Of a stretch of 37,075 nt of DNA, positions 24,407 to 32,003 are shown piece after piece. Each line of letters begins with the position of its first letter. Position 1 is the stretch's first letter. Both the position numbers and the translations under genes were made by a program. The DNA lies in the NCBI RefSeq assembly GCF_000308635.1, contig NZ_BAGD01000135.1:1-37075 (forward strand), in the 5' to 3' direction. Below the pieces are notes generated by a model. The model made no database searches. It was given only the letters and a program-made list of their open reading frames with translations, and was not told where the DNA came from. The DNA comes from Nocardia otitidiscaviarum NBRC 14405. GTDB taxonomy: Bacteria > Actinomycetota > Actinomycetes > Mycobacteriales > Mycobacteriaceae.

Positions 24407-27070
24407 ATGGCAGTCGTCGACGACCGCGGCCACGAGGAGCAGGGCCCGTCCTACGAGCCGCCCGGTGAGGATTTCGGCCGCCAGCCGCCGCACGACATGG
24501 CCGCGGAGCAGTCCGTCCTCGGCGGCATGCTGCTGTCCAAGGACGCCATCGCCGACGTGGTCGAGGTTATCCGTCCCGGCGACTTCTACCGCCCCGCCCA
24601 CCAGGCCGTCTACGACGCCATCCTGGACCTCTACGGCCGCGGCGAACCCGCCGACCCCGTCACCGTCTCCGCCGCCCTGGACCGCCGCGGCGAACTCAAA
24701 CGCATCGGCGGCCCCCCGTACCTGGTCACCCTGACCCAAACCGTCCCCACCGCCGCCAACGCCGGCTACTACGCCGAGATCGTCGCCGAGAAGGCCATCC
24801 TCCGCCGCCTGGTCGAAGCCGGCACCCGCATCGTCCAATACGGCTACGCGGGCGCCGACGGCCAAGACGTGGCCGAAGTCGTGGACCGCGCCCAGGCCGA
24901 AATCTACGAGGTCACCGAACGCCGCTCCACCGAGGACTTCGCCCCCCTGGAGGAAATCCTCCAGCCCACCATGGACGAACTCGACTCCATCGCCTCCCGC
25001 GGCGGCATCTCCCTCGGCGTCCCCACCGGCTTCACCGAACTCGACGAGGTCACCAACGGGTTGCACCCGGGGCAGATGATCATCGTGGCGGCGCGGCCCG
25101 GCGTGGGGAAATCGACCCTGGGCATGGATTTCATGCGGAGCTGCTCGATTCGGCACGGTTTGGCGAGTGTCATCTTCTCGCTCGAAATGAGCCGGACCGA
25201 AATCGTCATGCGTCTGCTGTCCGCCGAGGCGAAGATCAAGCTGGGCGATATGCGGTCGGGGCGGATGAGTGATGACGACTGGGCGAAGCTGGCGCGGCGG
25301 ATGAGTGAGATTTCCGAATCGCCGCTGTTCGTGGATGATTCGCCCAACCTCACCATGATGGAGATCCGCGCGAAGGCGCGTCGTTTGAAGCAGCGGCACG
25401 ACCTACGCCTGGTGGTGGTGGACTACCTCCAGCTGATGACCTCCGGCAAGAAGGTCGAATCCCGGCAGCAGGAAGTCTCGGAATTCTCCCGAAGCCTCAA
25501 GCTGCTGGCGAAGGAACTCGAGGTTCCGGTAGTCGCGATCTCCCAGCTGAACCGAGGTCCGGAACAGCGAACAGACAAGCGGCCGATGGTGTCCGATCTT
25601 CGTGAGTCCGGCTGTCTCCCGGCGTCGACGCGAATCCTGCGAGCAGACACCGGAAATGAGGTCACGCTGGGTGAACTGCTGACCAGCGGCGAACAGCCAC
25701 TGGTGTGGTCGCTCGACGAGCGCATGCGTATGGTTGCGCGGCCGATGGTGAAGGTGTTCCCCAGCGGCCGGAAAGAAGTCTTTCGCCTGCGCCTGGCCTC
25801 CGGCCGCGAGGTCGAGGCGACCGGCAATCACCCGTTCCTGACCGTGGACGGGTGGATCCCTCTGGAAAAGCTCGCTGTCGGCGACCGCCTTGCGACCCCA
25901 CGTGTCGTTCCCGAACCGGTGCACACCGAGCGCATGGCGGATGCGGAAGTAATCATGCTCGCGCACATGATCGGTGACGGCTCCTGTGTGAAGGGGCAGC
26001 CGATCCGATACGCCAGCATCGATGAGGAGAACCTCGCCGCGGTGAGCACCGCCGCAGCGCATTTCGGCATCACGCCCGTCCGCGACGAGTATGCCGCCGC
26101 CCGGGTGACGACGCTGCGCCTGCCCGCGCCGTACCGCCTCACACACGGCAAGCGCAATCCGATCGCCGCATGGTTGGACGAACTGGGACTCTTCGGCCTC
26201 CGCAGCTACGAAAAGTTCATCCCGCAGCGCATTCACACGCTACCCAACGATCAGGTTGCACTGTTCATCCGGCACCTGTGGGCAACCGATGGTTCGGTGC
26301 GATGGGACGCGAAGGGACGCCAGGCCCGCATCTATTACTCCAGCACCAGCCGTCGACTCATCGATGACCTCGCGCAACTGCTGCTCCGCGTCGGTGTCCA
26401 CGGACGCATCAGGCAGGTCCGCAAACCGGGCTACCGTGACGGCTGGCACCTCACCATCGACGGCGCGGACAATCAGACAATCTTCCTGAAGAACATCGGC
26501 GTTCACGGTGCCAGGGGAACAGCCGCTGAGGCGGCGCTGCTCGAACTCGAGCCAATGACTCGAAACACCAACGTAGACACGGTACCCAAGGAGATCTGGA
26601 ACAAGGTTCGCACCCTGCTGGCCACCAAGGAGATCTCACATCGCGAGTTCCAGGCTGCCATGGGCTCCCGCTTCTGCGGTTCCACCATGTGGAAGCACTC
26701 CCCGAGCCGTTCTCGCCTGGCGCGCGTCGCCGCCGTCTTGGACGACGCCGATATCGAGATGTTCGCGACGAACGACGTCTTCTGGGACCGCATCGTCGAG
26801 ATCACCAGCCTCGGCGAGCAGGACGTCTACGACGGCACCGTTCCCGGCACACACAACTTCGTGGCACAGGGGATCGCCGTCCACAACAGCCTCGAACAGG
26901 ACGCCGATATGGTTATCCTGCTGCACCGCCCCGACGCCTTCGAACGGGACGACCCGCGCGGCGGCGAGGCCGACCTCATCCTCGGCAAACACCGAAACGG
27001 TCCCACCGCGACGATTACCGTGGCGCACCAGCTGCATTTGAGCCGGTTCGTGGATATGGCGCGCGGCTAA
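24407..27070 (+). CDS. dnaB: Replicative DNA helicase DnaB with embedded intein
   Basis: DnaB unwinds DNA at the replication fork as a hexamer. The precursor is 887 residues. The N-terminal domain (about 25-175) begins QPPHDMAAEQSVLGGMLLS; the RecA-like motor contains Walker A ARPGVGKS with Lys235 and Walker B LRLVVVDYLQL. At residue 403 a 425-residue intein interrupts the motor between RESG and SLEQDADMVILLHRPD; after splicing the helicase is about 462 residues, the usual size. I chose ATG 24407 (MAVVDDRG), the start used by mycobacterial DnaB; the frame is open upstream to 24263 but that part lies in the regulatory region. AGAGAGGA precedes it at a long spacing. Third-position C is unusually dominant between about 24540 and 25050 compared with the rest of the gene. 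Confidence 0.96.
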   Translation: MAVVDDRGHEEQGPSYEPPGEDFGRQPPHDMAAEQSVLGGMLLSKDAIADVVEVIRPGDFYRPAHQAVYDAILDLYGRGEPADPVTVSAALDRRGELKRIGGPPYLVTLTQTVPTAANAGYYAEIVAEKAILRRLVEAGTRIVQYGYAGADGQDVAEVVDRAQAEIYEVTERRSTEDFAPLEEILQPTMDELDSIASRGGISLGVPTGFTELDEVTNGLHPGQMIIVAARPGVGKSTLGMDFMRSCSIRHGLASVIFSLEMSRTEIVMRLLSAEAKIKLGDMRSGRMSDDDWAKLARRMSEISESPLFVDDSPNLTMMEIRAKARRLKQRHDLRLVVVDYLQLMTSGKKVESRQQEVSEFSRSLKLLAKELEVPVVAISQLNRGPEQRTDKRPMVSDLRESGCLPASTRILRADTGNEVTLGELLTSGEQPLVWSLDERMRMVARPMVKVFPSGRKEVFRLRLASGREVEATGNHPFLTVDGWIPLEKLAVGDRLATPRVVPEPVHTERMADAEVIMLAHMIGDGSCVKGQPIRYASIDEENLAAVSTAAAHFGITPVRDEYAAARVTTLRLPAPYRLTHGKRNPIAAWLDELGLFGLRSYEKFIPQRIHTLPNDQVALFIRHLWATDGSVRWDAKGRQARIYYSSTSRRLIDDLAQLLLRVGVHGRIRQVRKPGYRDGWHLTIDGADNQTIFLKNIGVHGARGTAAEAALLELEPMTRNTNVDTVPKEIWNKVRTLLATKEISHREFQAAMGSRFCGSTMWKHSPSRSRLARVAAVLDDADIEMFATNDVFWDRIVEITSLGEQDVYDGTVPGTHNFVAQGIAVHNSLEQDADMVILLHRPDAFERDDPRGGEADLILGKHRNGPTATITVAHQLHLSRFVDMARG
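25613..26887 (+). other. DnaB intein with LAGLIDADG homing endonuclease
   Basis: This protein intron excises itself from DnaB. Splice junctions are Cys1 after RESG and Asn425 before Ser+1. Block A is CLPASTRILRADTG; block B has Thr70-x-x-His73 (ATGNHPF); the end has THNFVAQGIAVHN with His424-Asn425. The central endonuclease shows two LAGLIDADG-type helices, LAHMIGDGS (116-124, Asp122) and RHLWATDGS (220-228, Asp226), so both catalytic aspartates are present and the element may still home. The position and borders agree with the M. tuberculosis DnaB intein site as I recall it. Confidence 0.93.
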
Positions 27071-27168
27071 CGCGTTGTTGTAGGAGCTCACGCAGCGCTT
27101 TAGGCGCACAGTCAACTTCATGTCGACGGGACAGGACGCCTGTTAGGCCATCCGCAAGACGGCAACAA

Positions 27169-27178
27169 GTCAATTGAC
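27169..27178. repeat. Perfect 10-bp palindrome GTCAATTGAC
   Basis: It lies in the 249-nt gap between dnaB and the HAD gene, where no gene or RNA is recognised. It could be an operator for the low-GC two-gene unit or a chance palindrome. Confidence 0.3.
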
Positions 27179-27319
27179 GGGCGACAACCTGGCTCAGGCC
27201 GTCGGCCCTACGCGCACGCGACCGCCACCCTCGTCGAAGGGTTACAAACCTACTGGAAACGGAACTTGTGCCTTCCGTAAGACACTCAATGTCACAGCTG
27301 TCGACTACGGTCAGTAGCC

Positions 27320-28210
27320 ATGGCAACGATAAAGGGCGACCGGCCACAAGTCGCACTCCTGGTTACAGATCTCGACAACACCTTGTGGGACTGGTTCGGA
27401 GCCTGGCATGCCTCATTCTCGGCCATGTTAAGCAATCTTTCAGCCATGAGCGGGGTACCCCAGAATCGTCTTGAGGACGAAATCAGGACTGTGCACCGCC
27501 GACGGGGCACGACCGAGTACTCTGCACTACTCACCGAGCTCCCTTCTCTTCAGGAGCTGCACCCGAACGAGAATCTGTTAGAGGTCTACGACTCAGCTAT
27601 CCATGTGCTCAACTCCGAGCGACTGCGAACCACACGCCTGTACCCCGGCGTCAAGGAAACCATCGAGGAACTTCGGCGACGCAACGTGCCAGTTGTTGCC
27701 TATACGGAAGCTGTCGCCTACTGGTCGGAGTGGCGGATCAAGAAGACCGGACTAGATGGACTCATATCGACGTTATACACCGCTCCCGACCACGACTTGC
27801 CATTGGGCCTTACGGTAGGTGATCTGAGAAAACTCCCCGCAGAAGACTACGGGCTTAAAGCGACCGATCACCGCCATACTCCAAAGGGGCTACTTAAACC
27901 GGATACCAGAATCTTGAGAAAGATAATCGCAGACCAACAACTGCAGCCTGATCAGGTCGCGTATGTCGGAGACAGCCTCATGAAGGATGTCGCGATGGCA
28001 CAGCAAATAGGAGCACACGACGTTTTTGCAAAGTACGGCGTCGCACAGCACCGGACAGATTACGAACTCCTGCGTCGGGTATCCCATTGGACTGACGACG
28101 ACATAGAGCGGGAAGAATCAATATCTGCAGGTCATGAAGTCCACCCAAGTTACACACTTGCAGAAGGGTTCACAGAGATTCTGCAATATTTCGATTTCAA
28201 GGAGGCCTAG
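27320..28210 (+). CDS. HAD-superfamily hydrolase of a low-GC two-gene unit
   Basis: This 296-residue protein has a full set of HAD catalytic residues: Asp17 and Asp19 in LVTDLDNTLWDW, a motif-II VAYTEA, Lys193 in LLKPD, and Asp218/Asp223 in YVGDSLMKD. A helical cap lies between motifs I and II (about 35-105) and a second insert of about 45 residues between motifs II and III (TVGDLRKLPAEDYGLKATDH). It is likely a phosphatase; the DNTLW form recalls MDP-1-like and FCP-like branches, but the substrate is unknown. Codons such as TTA, ATA and AGA are used freely, unlike its neighbours, pointing to horizontal transfer. Its stop lies directly before the TTG start of a membrane protein, so the two are coupled. 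Confidence 0.85.
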   Translation: MATIKGDRPQVALLVTDLDNTLWDWFGAWHASFSAMLSNLSAMSGVPQNRLEDEIRTVHRRRGTTEYSALLTELPSLQELHPNENLLEVYDSAIHVLNSERLRTTRLYPGVKETIEELRRRNVPVVAYTEAVAYWSEWRIKKTGLDGLISTLYTAPDHDLPLGLTVGDLRKLPAEDYGLKATDHRHTPKGLLKPDTRILRKIIADQQLQPDQVAYVGDSLMKDVAMAQQIGAHDVFAKYGVAQHRTDYELLRRVSHWTDDDIEREESISAGHEVHPSYTLAEGFTEILQYFDFKEA

Positions 28211-28762
28211 TTGGAGAAGGAAGATATTCCCCACTATCTCGAGATGTGGAAGAAGACAATTGAAGTGCAGCAACATTTCAACGATATTGAATGGCGCATA
28301 CGCGGACTCGCCATGACTGTTCTAACGTTTTCCTTCGGCGCCGCCGCAGTTGCCGCGAAGGACAGCACTGCGGTGAAGGTCTTTGGCCACTCAGTTCAAC
28401 TGTCTTCCATTATACTGTTCCTGGGATTTGTGTTATGGATGTCCTTCTATTTCGTCGACAAAGTCTGGTATCACCGCCTGTTGACTGGCGCCGTACAACA
28501 CGGCCTCGATCTTGAGCAGCAACTCAGAACCCATCTTCCACAAGCGGGCCTGACCGGACAGATCGGGAAGAGTAGCCCACAAGAGGTTCGGTTTTTCTTC
28601 GCATGGAAGAAGGAAGTGCATTCGACCGGGAAGCTCCGCCTCTTCTACACCATCGGGGGCGCAGCGCTGCTTATCGCGGCCATCGCACTCCAGCTCGGAT
28701 CGGACTCGCCCCCTTCTCATACACGGGCCGATACACCAACGTCGATGGCCCGTCAATCATAG
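28211..28762 (+). CDS. Small three-helix membrane protein partnered with the HAD hydrolase
   Basis: I do not recognise a named family. The 183-residue protein has an amphipathic N-terminus (YLEMWKKTIEVQQHFNDIEWRIRG, given here in two parts: residues 9-20 and 21-32), membrane helices at about 33-49, 64-87 and 145-162, a charged soluble segment (88-143) and a short hydrophilic tail. Its layout is reminiscent of small membrane effectors of bacterial conflict systems such as SLATT-type proteins, but I cannot assign it. TTG 28211 follows the HAD stop immediately; AAGGAGG lies about 7 nt upstream inside the HAD gene. Base composition matches the HAD gene, so both probably arrived together. Confidence 0.75.
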   Translation: MEKEDIPHYLEMWKKTIEVQQHFNDIEWRIRGLAMTVLTFSFGAAAVAAKDSTAVKVFGHSVQLSSIILFLGFVLWMSFYFVDKVWYHRLLTGAVQHGLDLEQQLRTHLPQAGLTGQIGKSSPQEVRFFFAWKKEVHSTGKLRLFYTIGGAALLIAAIALQLGSDSPPSHTRADTPTSMARQS

Positions 28763-29009
28763 GATCGGCCACTACACCACACGATGCCCCTTCGAATCCT
28801 AGAAGAAGCCCAGAACCCGGTTCGCCGGTCTCAACGATGAGTCAGGAGTGTCGTAGGAATTGAAGGGTTGTCGACACAACGAGGGATGAACGTCGGTTCA
28901 TTGTGCCGAACACGCGCCGAAGTCGCTCGGACACAACAGAATCGGGTAAGTTGGGCGGCGCGTCCGGGCGTCTTCCGGCCGCCGTTTCCTGATACGCAAG
29001 GAGTTTCAG

Positions 29010-29207
29010 ATGCGCGTACTGCGCGGAGTCCTCGTTGGTGCTGTTATCGGCGCCGCGACCCTGGCCGGTGCGGGTGCCGCTGCCGCTGCCCCGCTCTCGC
29101 TCGAACCACATGCTCCGGCGGTGACCGAGCAGATCGCCGACAACTGCCAGACCGTCATCCACCCGCTGGCGCAGTTCTCCTGCATCCTCAGCAGCCTGTC
29201 CGGCTAG
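29010..29207 (+). CDS. Small secreted protein with two cysteines
   Basis: This 65-residue protein has a clear Sec signal peptide: Arg residues at 2 and 5, a hydrophobic core (VLVGAVIGAATLAGAGAAA) and an Ala-rich cleavage site near residues 26-28. The mature part is about 38 residues with Cys46 and Cys58, which could form a disulfide. Small secreted proteins of this type are common and uncharacterised in Nocardia and relatives. GGAG lies 8 nt before the ATG. It stands alone between the low-GC unit and a pseudogene; the 247 nt before it hold nothing recognised. Confidence 0.7.
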   Translation: MRVLRGVLVGAVIGAATLAGAGAAAAAPLSLEPHAPAVTEQIADNCQTVIHPLAQFSCILSSLSG

Positions 29208-29311
29208 CCGCGATGCGCGGCCGGTCGCGGGGGACCGGTCGCGCCCGTTCGCGCGGCGGAGGGTGATCGGATGCGCGAGAAGCCTTGGTAATCGGGGTGC
29301 AATCGACCAGC

Positions 29312-30202
29312 ATGGTCGGTATGGATGCCAGAGTGGCGCGGTTGTTGGATGCGCATGCGGCGGCTGGGCGGTAAGTCGAGGTCGGTGGGGTGCGGACCTT
29401 TGTGCGGGATGTGAGGGCGGGGCCGAGTGTGCTGCTGCTGCACGGGGTTCCGGTGTCGAGCTAGCTGTGGCGGAATGTGCTGGGGGAGTTGGCGGGGCGG
29501 GGGTTGCGGGGGGGGATCGCGCCGGATCTGCCGGGGCTGGGGTTGTCGGAGCGGCCGGAGGGGTTCGACTACAGCTGGAGTGGGTTGGGGCGGCATGTGG
29601 GGGAACTGATTCGGGTGATGGGGTTGGAGCGGGTGCATCTGGTGGTGCACGACATCGGCGGGCCGGTGGGGTTCGAGGCGGTCGCGGCCGATCCCGGGCG
29701 TATCACCTCGCTGACCGTATCGGACATCGTGGTGGCGGCGGCGTCATTTCGGAAGCCCTGGTCCATGCGGCCTTTCGAGGTGCCTGGGGTGAATCGGATG
29801 TGGTTGGCGGGCGCTCGGGGACCGGTCTTCCGTGCGCTCATGCGGCGCATCGGACTCGCCGCCGACACCTCGGTCACCGGAGCGGAGATCGACGTGCATC
29901 GGGCACTGCTGACCCGCGGAGACGGTGGGCGGGCATTCCTGCGGATCATGCGGTCGTTCGAGATGACACCGGAGAAGGAGCGACTGTACCGAGGAGTGCT
30001 CGGTGCGGACGACTATCCGGTGCAGGTGGTGTGGGCTCGCGATGATCCAGCGCTGCCCTTGACCAAGCATGGGCGGCAGGCGGCGGAGGCAGCCGGACTG
30101 GCGGAGCCGGACGTAGTGGCGGGCAGGCATTTCTTCCCCGAGGACAGCGCCCCCGCGATCGCCGACCGGATTGCCGCCCTGGTCGAGCGGGAGCAATCCT
30201 GA
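29312..30202 (+). pseudogene. Alpha/beta hydrolase (epoxide hydrolase/haloalkane dehalogenase-like) broken by two stop codons
   Basis: The frame starting ATG 29312 or 29321 reads MDARVARLLDAHAAAGR, then TAA at 29372-29374, then VEVGGVRTFVRD, the oxyanion-hole strand LLLHGVPVSS, then TAG at 29462-29464, then LWRNVLGELAGRG and an otherwise normal alpha/beta hydrolase to 30202. Removing the two stops restores a full-length protein, and the second most simply derives from a Trp TGG codon. The rest keeps VVHDIGGPVG, with Asp as nucleophile in the epoxide hydrolase/dehalogenase branch, and a GRHFFPED histidine near the end. A restart at GTG 29477 could yield a 241-residue product, but it would lack the HG motif and early strands. 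No frameshift is visible, so decay looks recent. Confidence 0.8.
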
Positions 30203-30215
30203 GGTCGGCGACGGC

Positions 30216-30626
30216 TCAGTCGAGTACGGCGTATGCCTCGACCTCGACGAGGACGTCGGGTTCGAAGAGGTAGTCGACGCCGATGGCCGAGACGGGCGGG
30301 AGTGGGCGGGGGATGGCGAGTTCGTCGGTGACGCGTTCGATGCCTGCGATGAAATCGTCGTATTTGTCGGGGGTCCATGCGGTGACGAAGAAGCGGAGGC
30401 GGACCACGTCGGCGAAGGTGGCTCCGGCTCCGGCCAGGCCGCGGGCGGTGTTGCGCAGGGCCTGTACGAGCTGTCCGGTCAGGTCGCCGGGCGCTACCGG
30501 ATTGCCGTCGGCGTCGCGGGCGATCTGGCCGGCGACGTGGATGTGGCGGGAGCCGGTGCCGATCGAAACATGGTGGTACGGAACGGGGGTGAACATGCCG
30601 GGCGGGGTGAGTAGCTGCACTGTCAC
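30216..30626 (-). CDS. RidA/YjgF-family protein lacking the usual catalytic arginine
   Basis: Rid proteins form trimers; the RidA branch hydrolyses reactive enamine/imine intermediates using a conserved Arg. This 136-residue protein shows the fold (HIHVAGQIARDADGNPV, QLVQALRNTARGLAGAGA, VLVEVEAYAVL). In the segment PPVSAIGVDYL the position usually occupied by Arg (E. coli Arg105, ARS context) is Val112, judged by recalled alignment. It therefore probably belongs to a Rid subgroup without imine-deaminase activity. It is divergent from an HxlR regulator, which probably controls it through the 78-nt gap. Confidence 0.85.
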   Translation of the reverse strand: MTVQLLTPPGMFTPVPYHHVSIGTGSRHIHVAGQIARDADGNPVAPGDLTGQLVQALRNTARGLAGAGATFADVVRLRFFVTAWTPDKYDDFIAGIERVTDELAIPRPLPPVSAIGVDYLFEPDVLVEVEAYAVLD

Positions 30627-30663
30627 TGGTGATCCCTTCGCTGTCGGAGTAGGTATCCGATGT

Positions 30664-30674
30664 CTACCTGGTAG
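30664..30674. promoter_or_regulatory. Candidate HxlR operator in the RidA/HxlR gap
   Basis: CTACC-T-GGTAG is a perfect inverted repeat midway between the divergent starts. An additional AGGTA lies 14 nt to its left. The same TACC/GGTA half-sites recur upstream of the DUF1330 gene. Confidence 0.4.
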
Positions 30675-30704
30675 TCGGAGGGAACTTCAACGAGACTAGG
30701 TGTC

Positions 30705-31115
30705 ATGCCGGAAACCTCCCCCGCCGACATCGGCGCCCCGCAGCTCACCGCGCAGCACCGTGAGCTGCTCGATCAGATGCTGGACAAGTGGTCGCTGCAG
30801 ATCATGGACGCGCTCTGTGGAAAGTCGCTGCGCTTCAACGAACTTCGCCGGGCCATCCCGGTGGTGACGCAGAAGTCGCTCACCACCGCCCTGCGCCGGC
30901 TGGAGCGCAACGGCATGGTCGAGCGCGTGGTGATCGGCACGCGGCCCGTCGCGGTCGAATACCGCATCACACCGCTGGGAAAGTCGTTGCAGGGCCTCAT
31001 CGACGCCCTGCTGCACTGGGCGACCGTCACGCTGCCCGATGTGGAGCGCGCCCGTGCCCGCTTCGACGAGGAAGCGCAGACCGCGCACGAACCGGCGGCC
31101 ACCGCGCACCCGTAG
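30705..31115 (+). CDS. HxlR-family transcriptional regulator
   Basis: HxlR proteins are dimeric winged-helix regulators, often responding to reactive electrophiles. This 136-residue protein shows the family core: LDKWSLQIMDALCGKSLRF (26-44), NELRRAIPVVTQKSLTTALRRLERNGMVER in the recognition helix region (45-74), and YRITPLGKSL (86-95). A single Cys38 in LCGKS could be redox sensitive, by analogy only. It is divergent from the RidA-like gene and 87 nt upstream of a DUF1330 gene, both with TACC/GGTA repeats in front, so it probably regulates both. Confidence 0.9.
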   Translation: MPETSPADIGAPQLTAQHRELLDQMLDKWSLQIMDALCGKSLRFNELRRAIPVVTQKSLTTALRRLERNGMVERVVIGTRPVAVEYRITPLGKSLQGLIDALLHWATVTLPDVERARARFDEEAQTAHEPAATAHP

Positions 31116-31123
31116 GCCCGGCC

Positions 31124-31140
31124 ATTACCCGACAGGTAAT
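31124..31140 (+). promoter_or_regulatory. Candidate HxlR operator before the DUF1330 gene
   Basis: ATTACC-CGACA-GGTAAT is a perfect 6-bp inverted repeat with a 5-nt spacer just after the hxlR stop. It shares TACC/GGTA half-sites with the repeat at 30664-30674 but with different spacing. Confidence 0.45.
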
Positions 31141-31202
31141 CGCTTCCGAGCGTTTCGCCGGGCACGATCGGTGGGACGAACCCGAACACCCGGAGGGATG
31201 CC

Positions 31203-31550
31203 ATGTCCGCCTACGTGATTGCCCATCTGCGCGATGCCGCTCCGCATCCGGATATCGCCGAGTACATCGAGCGGCTGCCCGGGACCTTCGCGGAGTTCGG
31301 GGGGCGCTACCTCGTGCACATGAAGGAGCATGAGGTGAAGGAGGGGACTTGGCCCGGGCATGTGGTGATGATCGGGTTCCCGGGGATCGAGGAGGCGCGG
31401 GCATGGTGGGATTCGCCCGCGTATAGGGAGATCGCGCCGCTGCGGTCGCGGCATATCGAGGGGGACATCATCATGGTCGAGGGGGTGCCCGCGGATTACA
31501 CGCCGACCGCGGCGGTGCGGGCCATCCGGGAGAGCGTGGCGGGCGAGTAG
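31203..31550 (+). CDS. DUF1330-family small protein
   Basis: This 115-residue protein matches the DUF1330 pattern of the dimeric alpha/beta barrel (ferredoxin-like) superfamily: YIERLPGTFAEFGGRYLV (18-35), VVMIGFPGIEEARAWWDSPAYREIAPLRSRH, ending in a GDIIMVEG strand. Family members are usually uncharacterised; a substrate cannot be given. GGAGGG lies 5 nt before the ATG. Its position after hxlR and a matching inverted repeat suggests the same regulation as the RidA-like gene. Confidence 0.88.
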   Translation: MSAYVIAHLRDAAPHPDIAEYIERLPGTFAEFGGRYLVHMKEHEVKEGTWPGHVVMIGFPGIEEARAWWDSPAYREIAPLRSRHIEGDIIMVEGVPADYTPTAAVRAIRESVAGE

Positions 31551-31575
31551 CGTCCAGGCCCGTCCCGAGGGATCC

Positions 31576-31618
31576 ACGGCACTGAGCCCCGCCCGTTACG
31601 GGCGGGGCTCAGTGCCGT
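31576..31618. terminator. Perfect 20-bp hairpin, bidirectional terminator
   Basis: The arms 31576-31595 and 31599-31618 are perfectly complementary around a TTA loop. It lies between the convergent DUF1330 and CsbD genes. No T tract follows. Confidence 0.8.
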
Positions 31619-31633
31619 CCACGGGGTCGCTGA

Positions 31634-31840
31634 TTACTTCCCCAGCGCGCCCTTCACCTTGTCCACGACGTCGCCGACCGCGTCCTTGATGTCCTCGGCG
31701 GCGTCCTTCAGCCCGGCGGAGAGCTGGTCGGCCTTGCCCTCGCCGCGCAGTTCGTCGTCACCGGTCACGTCACCGGCGGCTTCCTTGGCCTTGCCGGTGA
31801 GGTCCTCGGCCTTGTTGCTGATCTTGTCACTCAGAGACAT
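31634..31840 (-). CDS. CsbD-like stress protein
   Basis: CsbD-family proteins are small, very hydrophilic, general-stress-induced proteins of unknown mechanism. This 68-residue protein has the family signature KAEDLTGKAKEAAGDVTGDDELRGEGKADQ, described here by its parts: an N-terminal KAEDLTGKAKEAAGD (9-23) and a DDELRGEGKADQ (27-38) segment, then an amphipathic Lys/Asp/Val helix. ATG 31840 is preceded by GGAGG at 6-nt spacing; the in-frame extension to 31882 is not expected. It is divergent from the ECF sigma gene, which makes it a possible target of that sigma factor. Confidence 0.9.
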   Translation of the reverse strand: MSLSDKISNKAEDLTGKAKEAAGDVTGDDELRGEGKADQLSAGLKDAAEDIKDAVGDVVDKVKGALGK

Positions 31841-32003
31841 CGAAAACCTCCGTATCGAGTGTTTGTGCCCGGATTCAGGCACCGATATGAGGACACTGGA
31901 GGCACGGGAACGTCACTCGGCTAACGATGAGACAACGGTCACGGATACTGGAGCGTGATGTTTTCGAGATAGCCGTGTCCTGATTGGTGAACGGTGAGGA
32001 GGC

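Noticed and set aside
27071..27319. Possible tRNA or integration site between dnaB and the low-GC unit
   Set aside because: No cloverleaf, direct repeat or integrase gene is visible; only a short palindrome.
28780..28810. TTCGAATCC, resembling a tRNA T-loop, after the low-GC unit
   Set aside because: The flanking bases do not pair as a T-stem and no acceptor or anticodon arm is found, so neither a tRNA nor an attachment-site remnant is supported.
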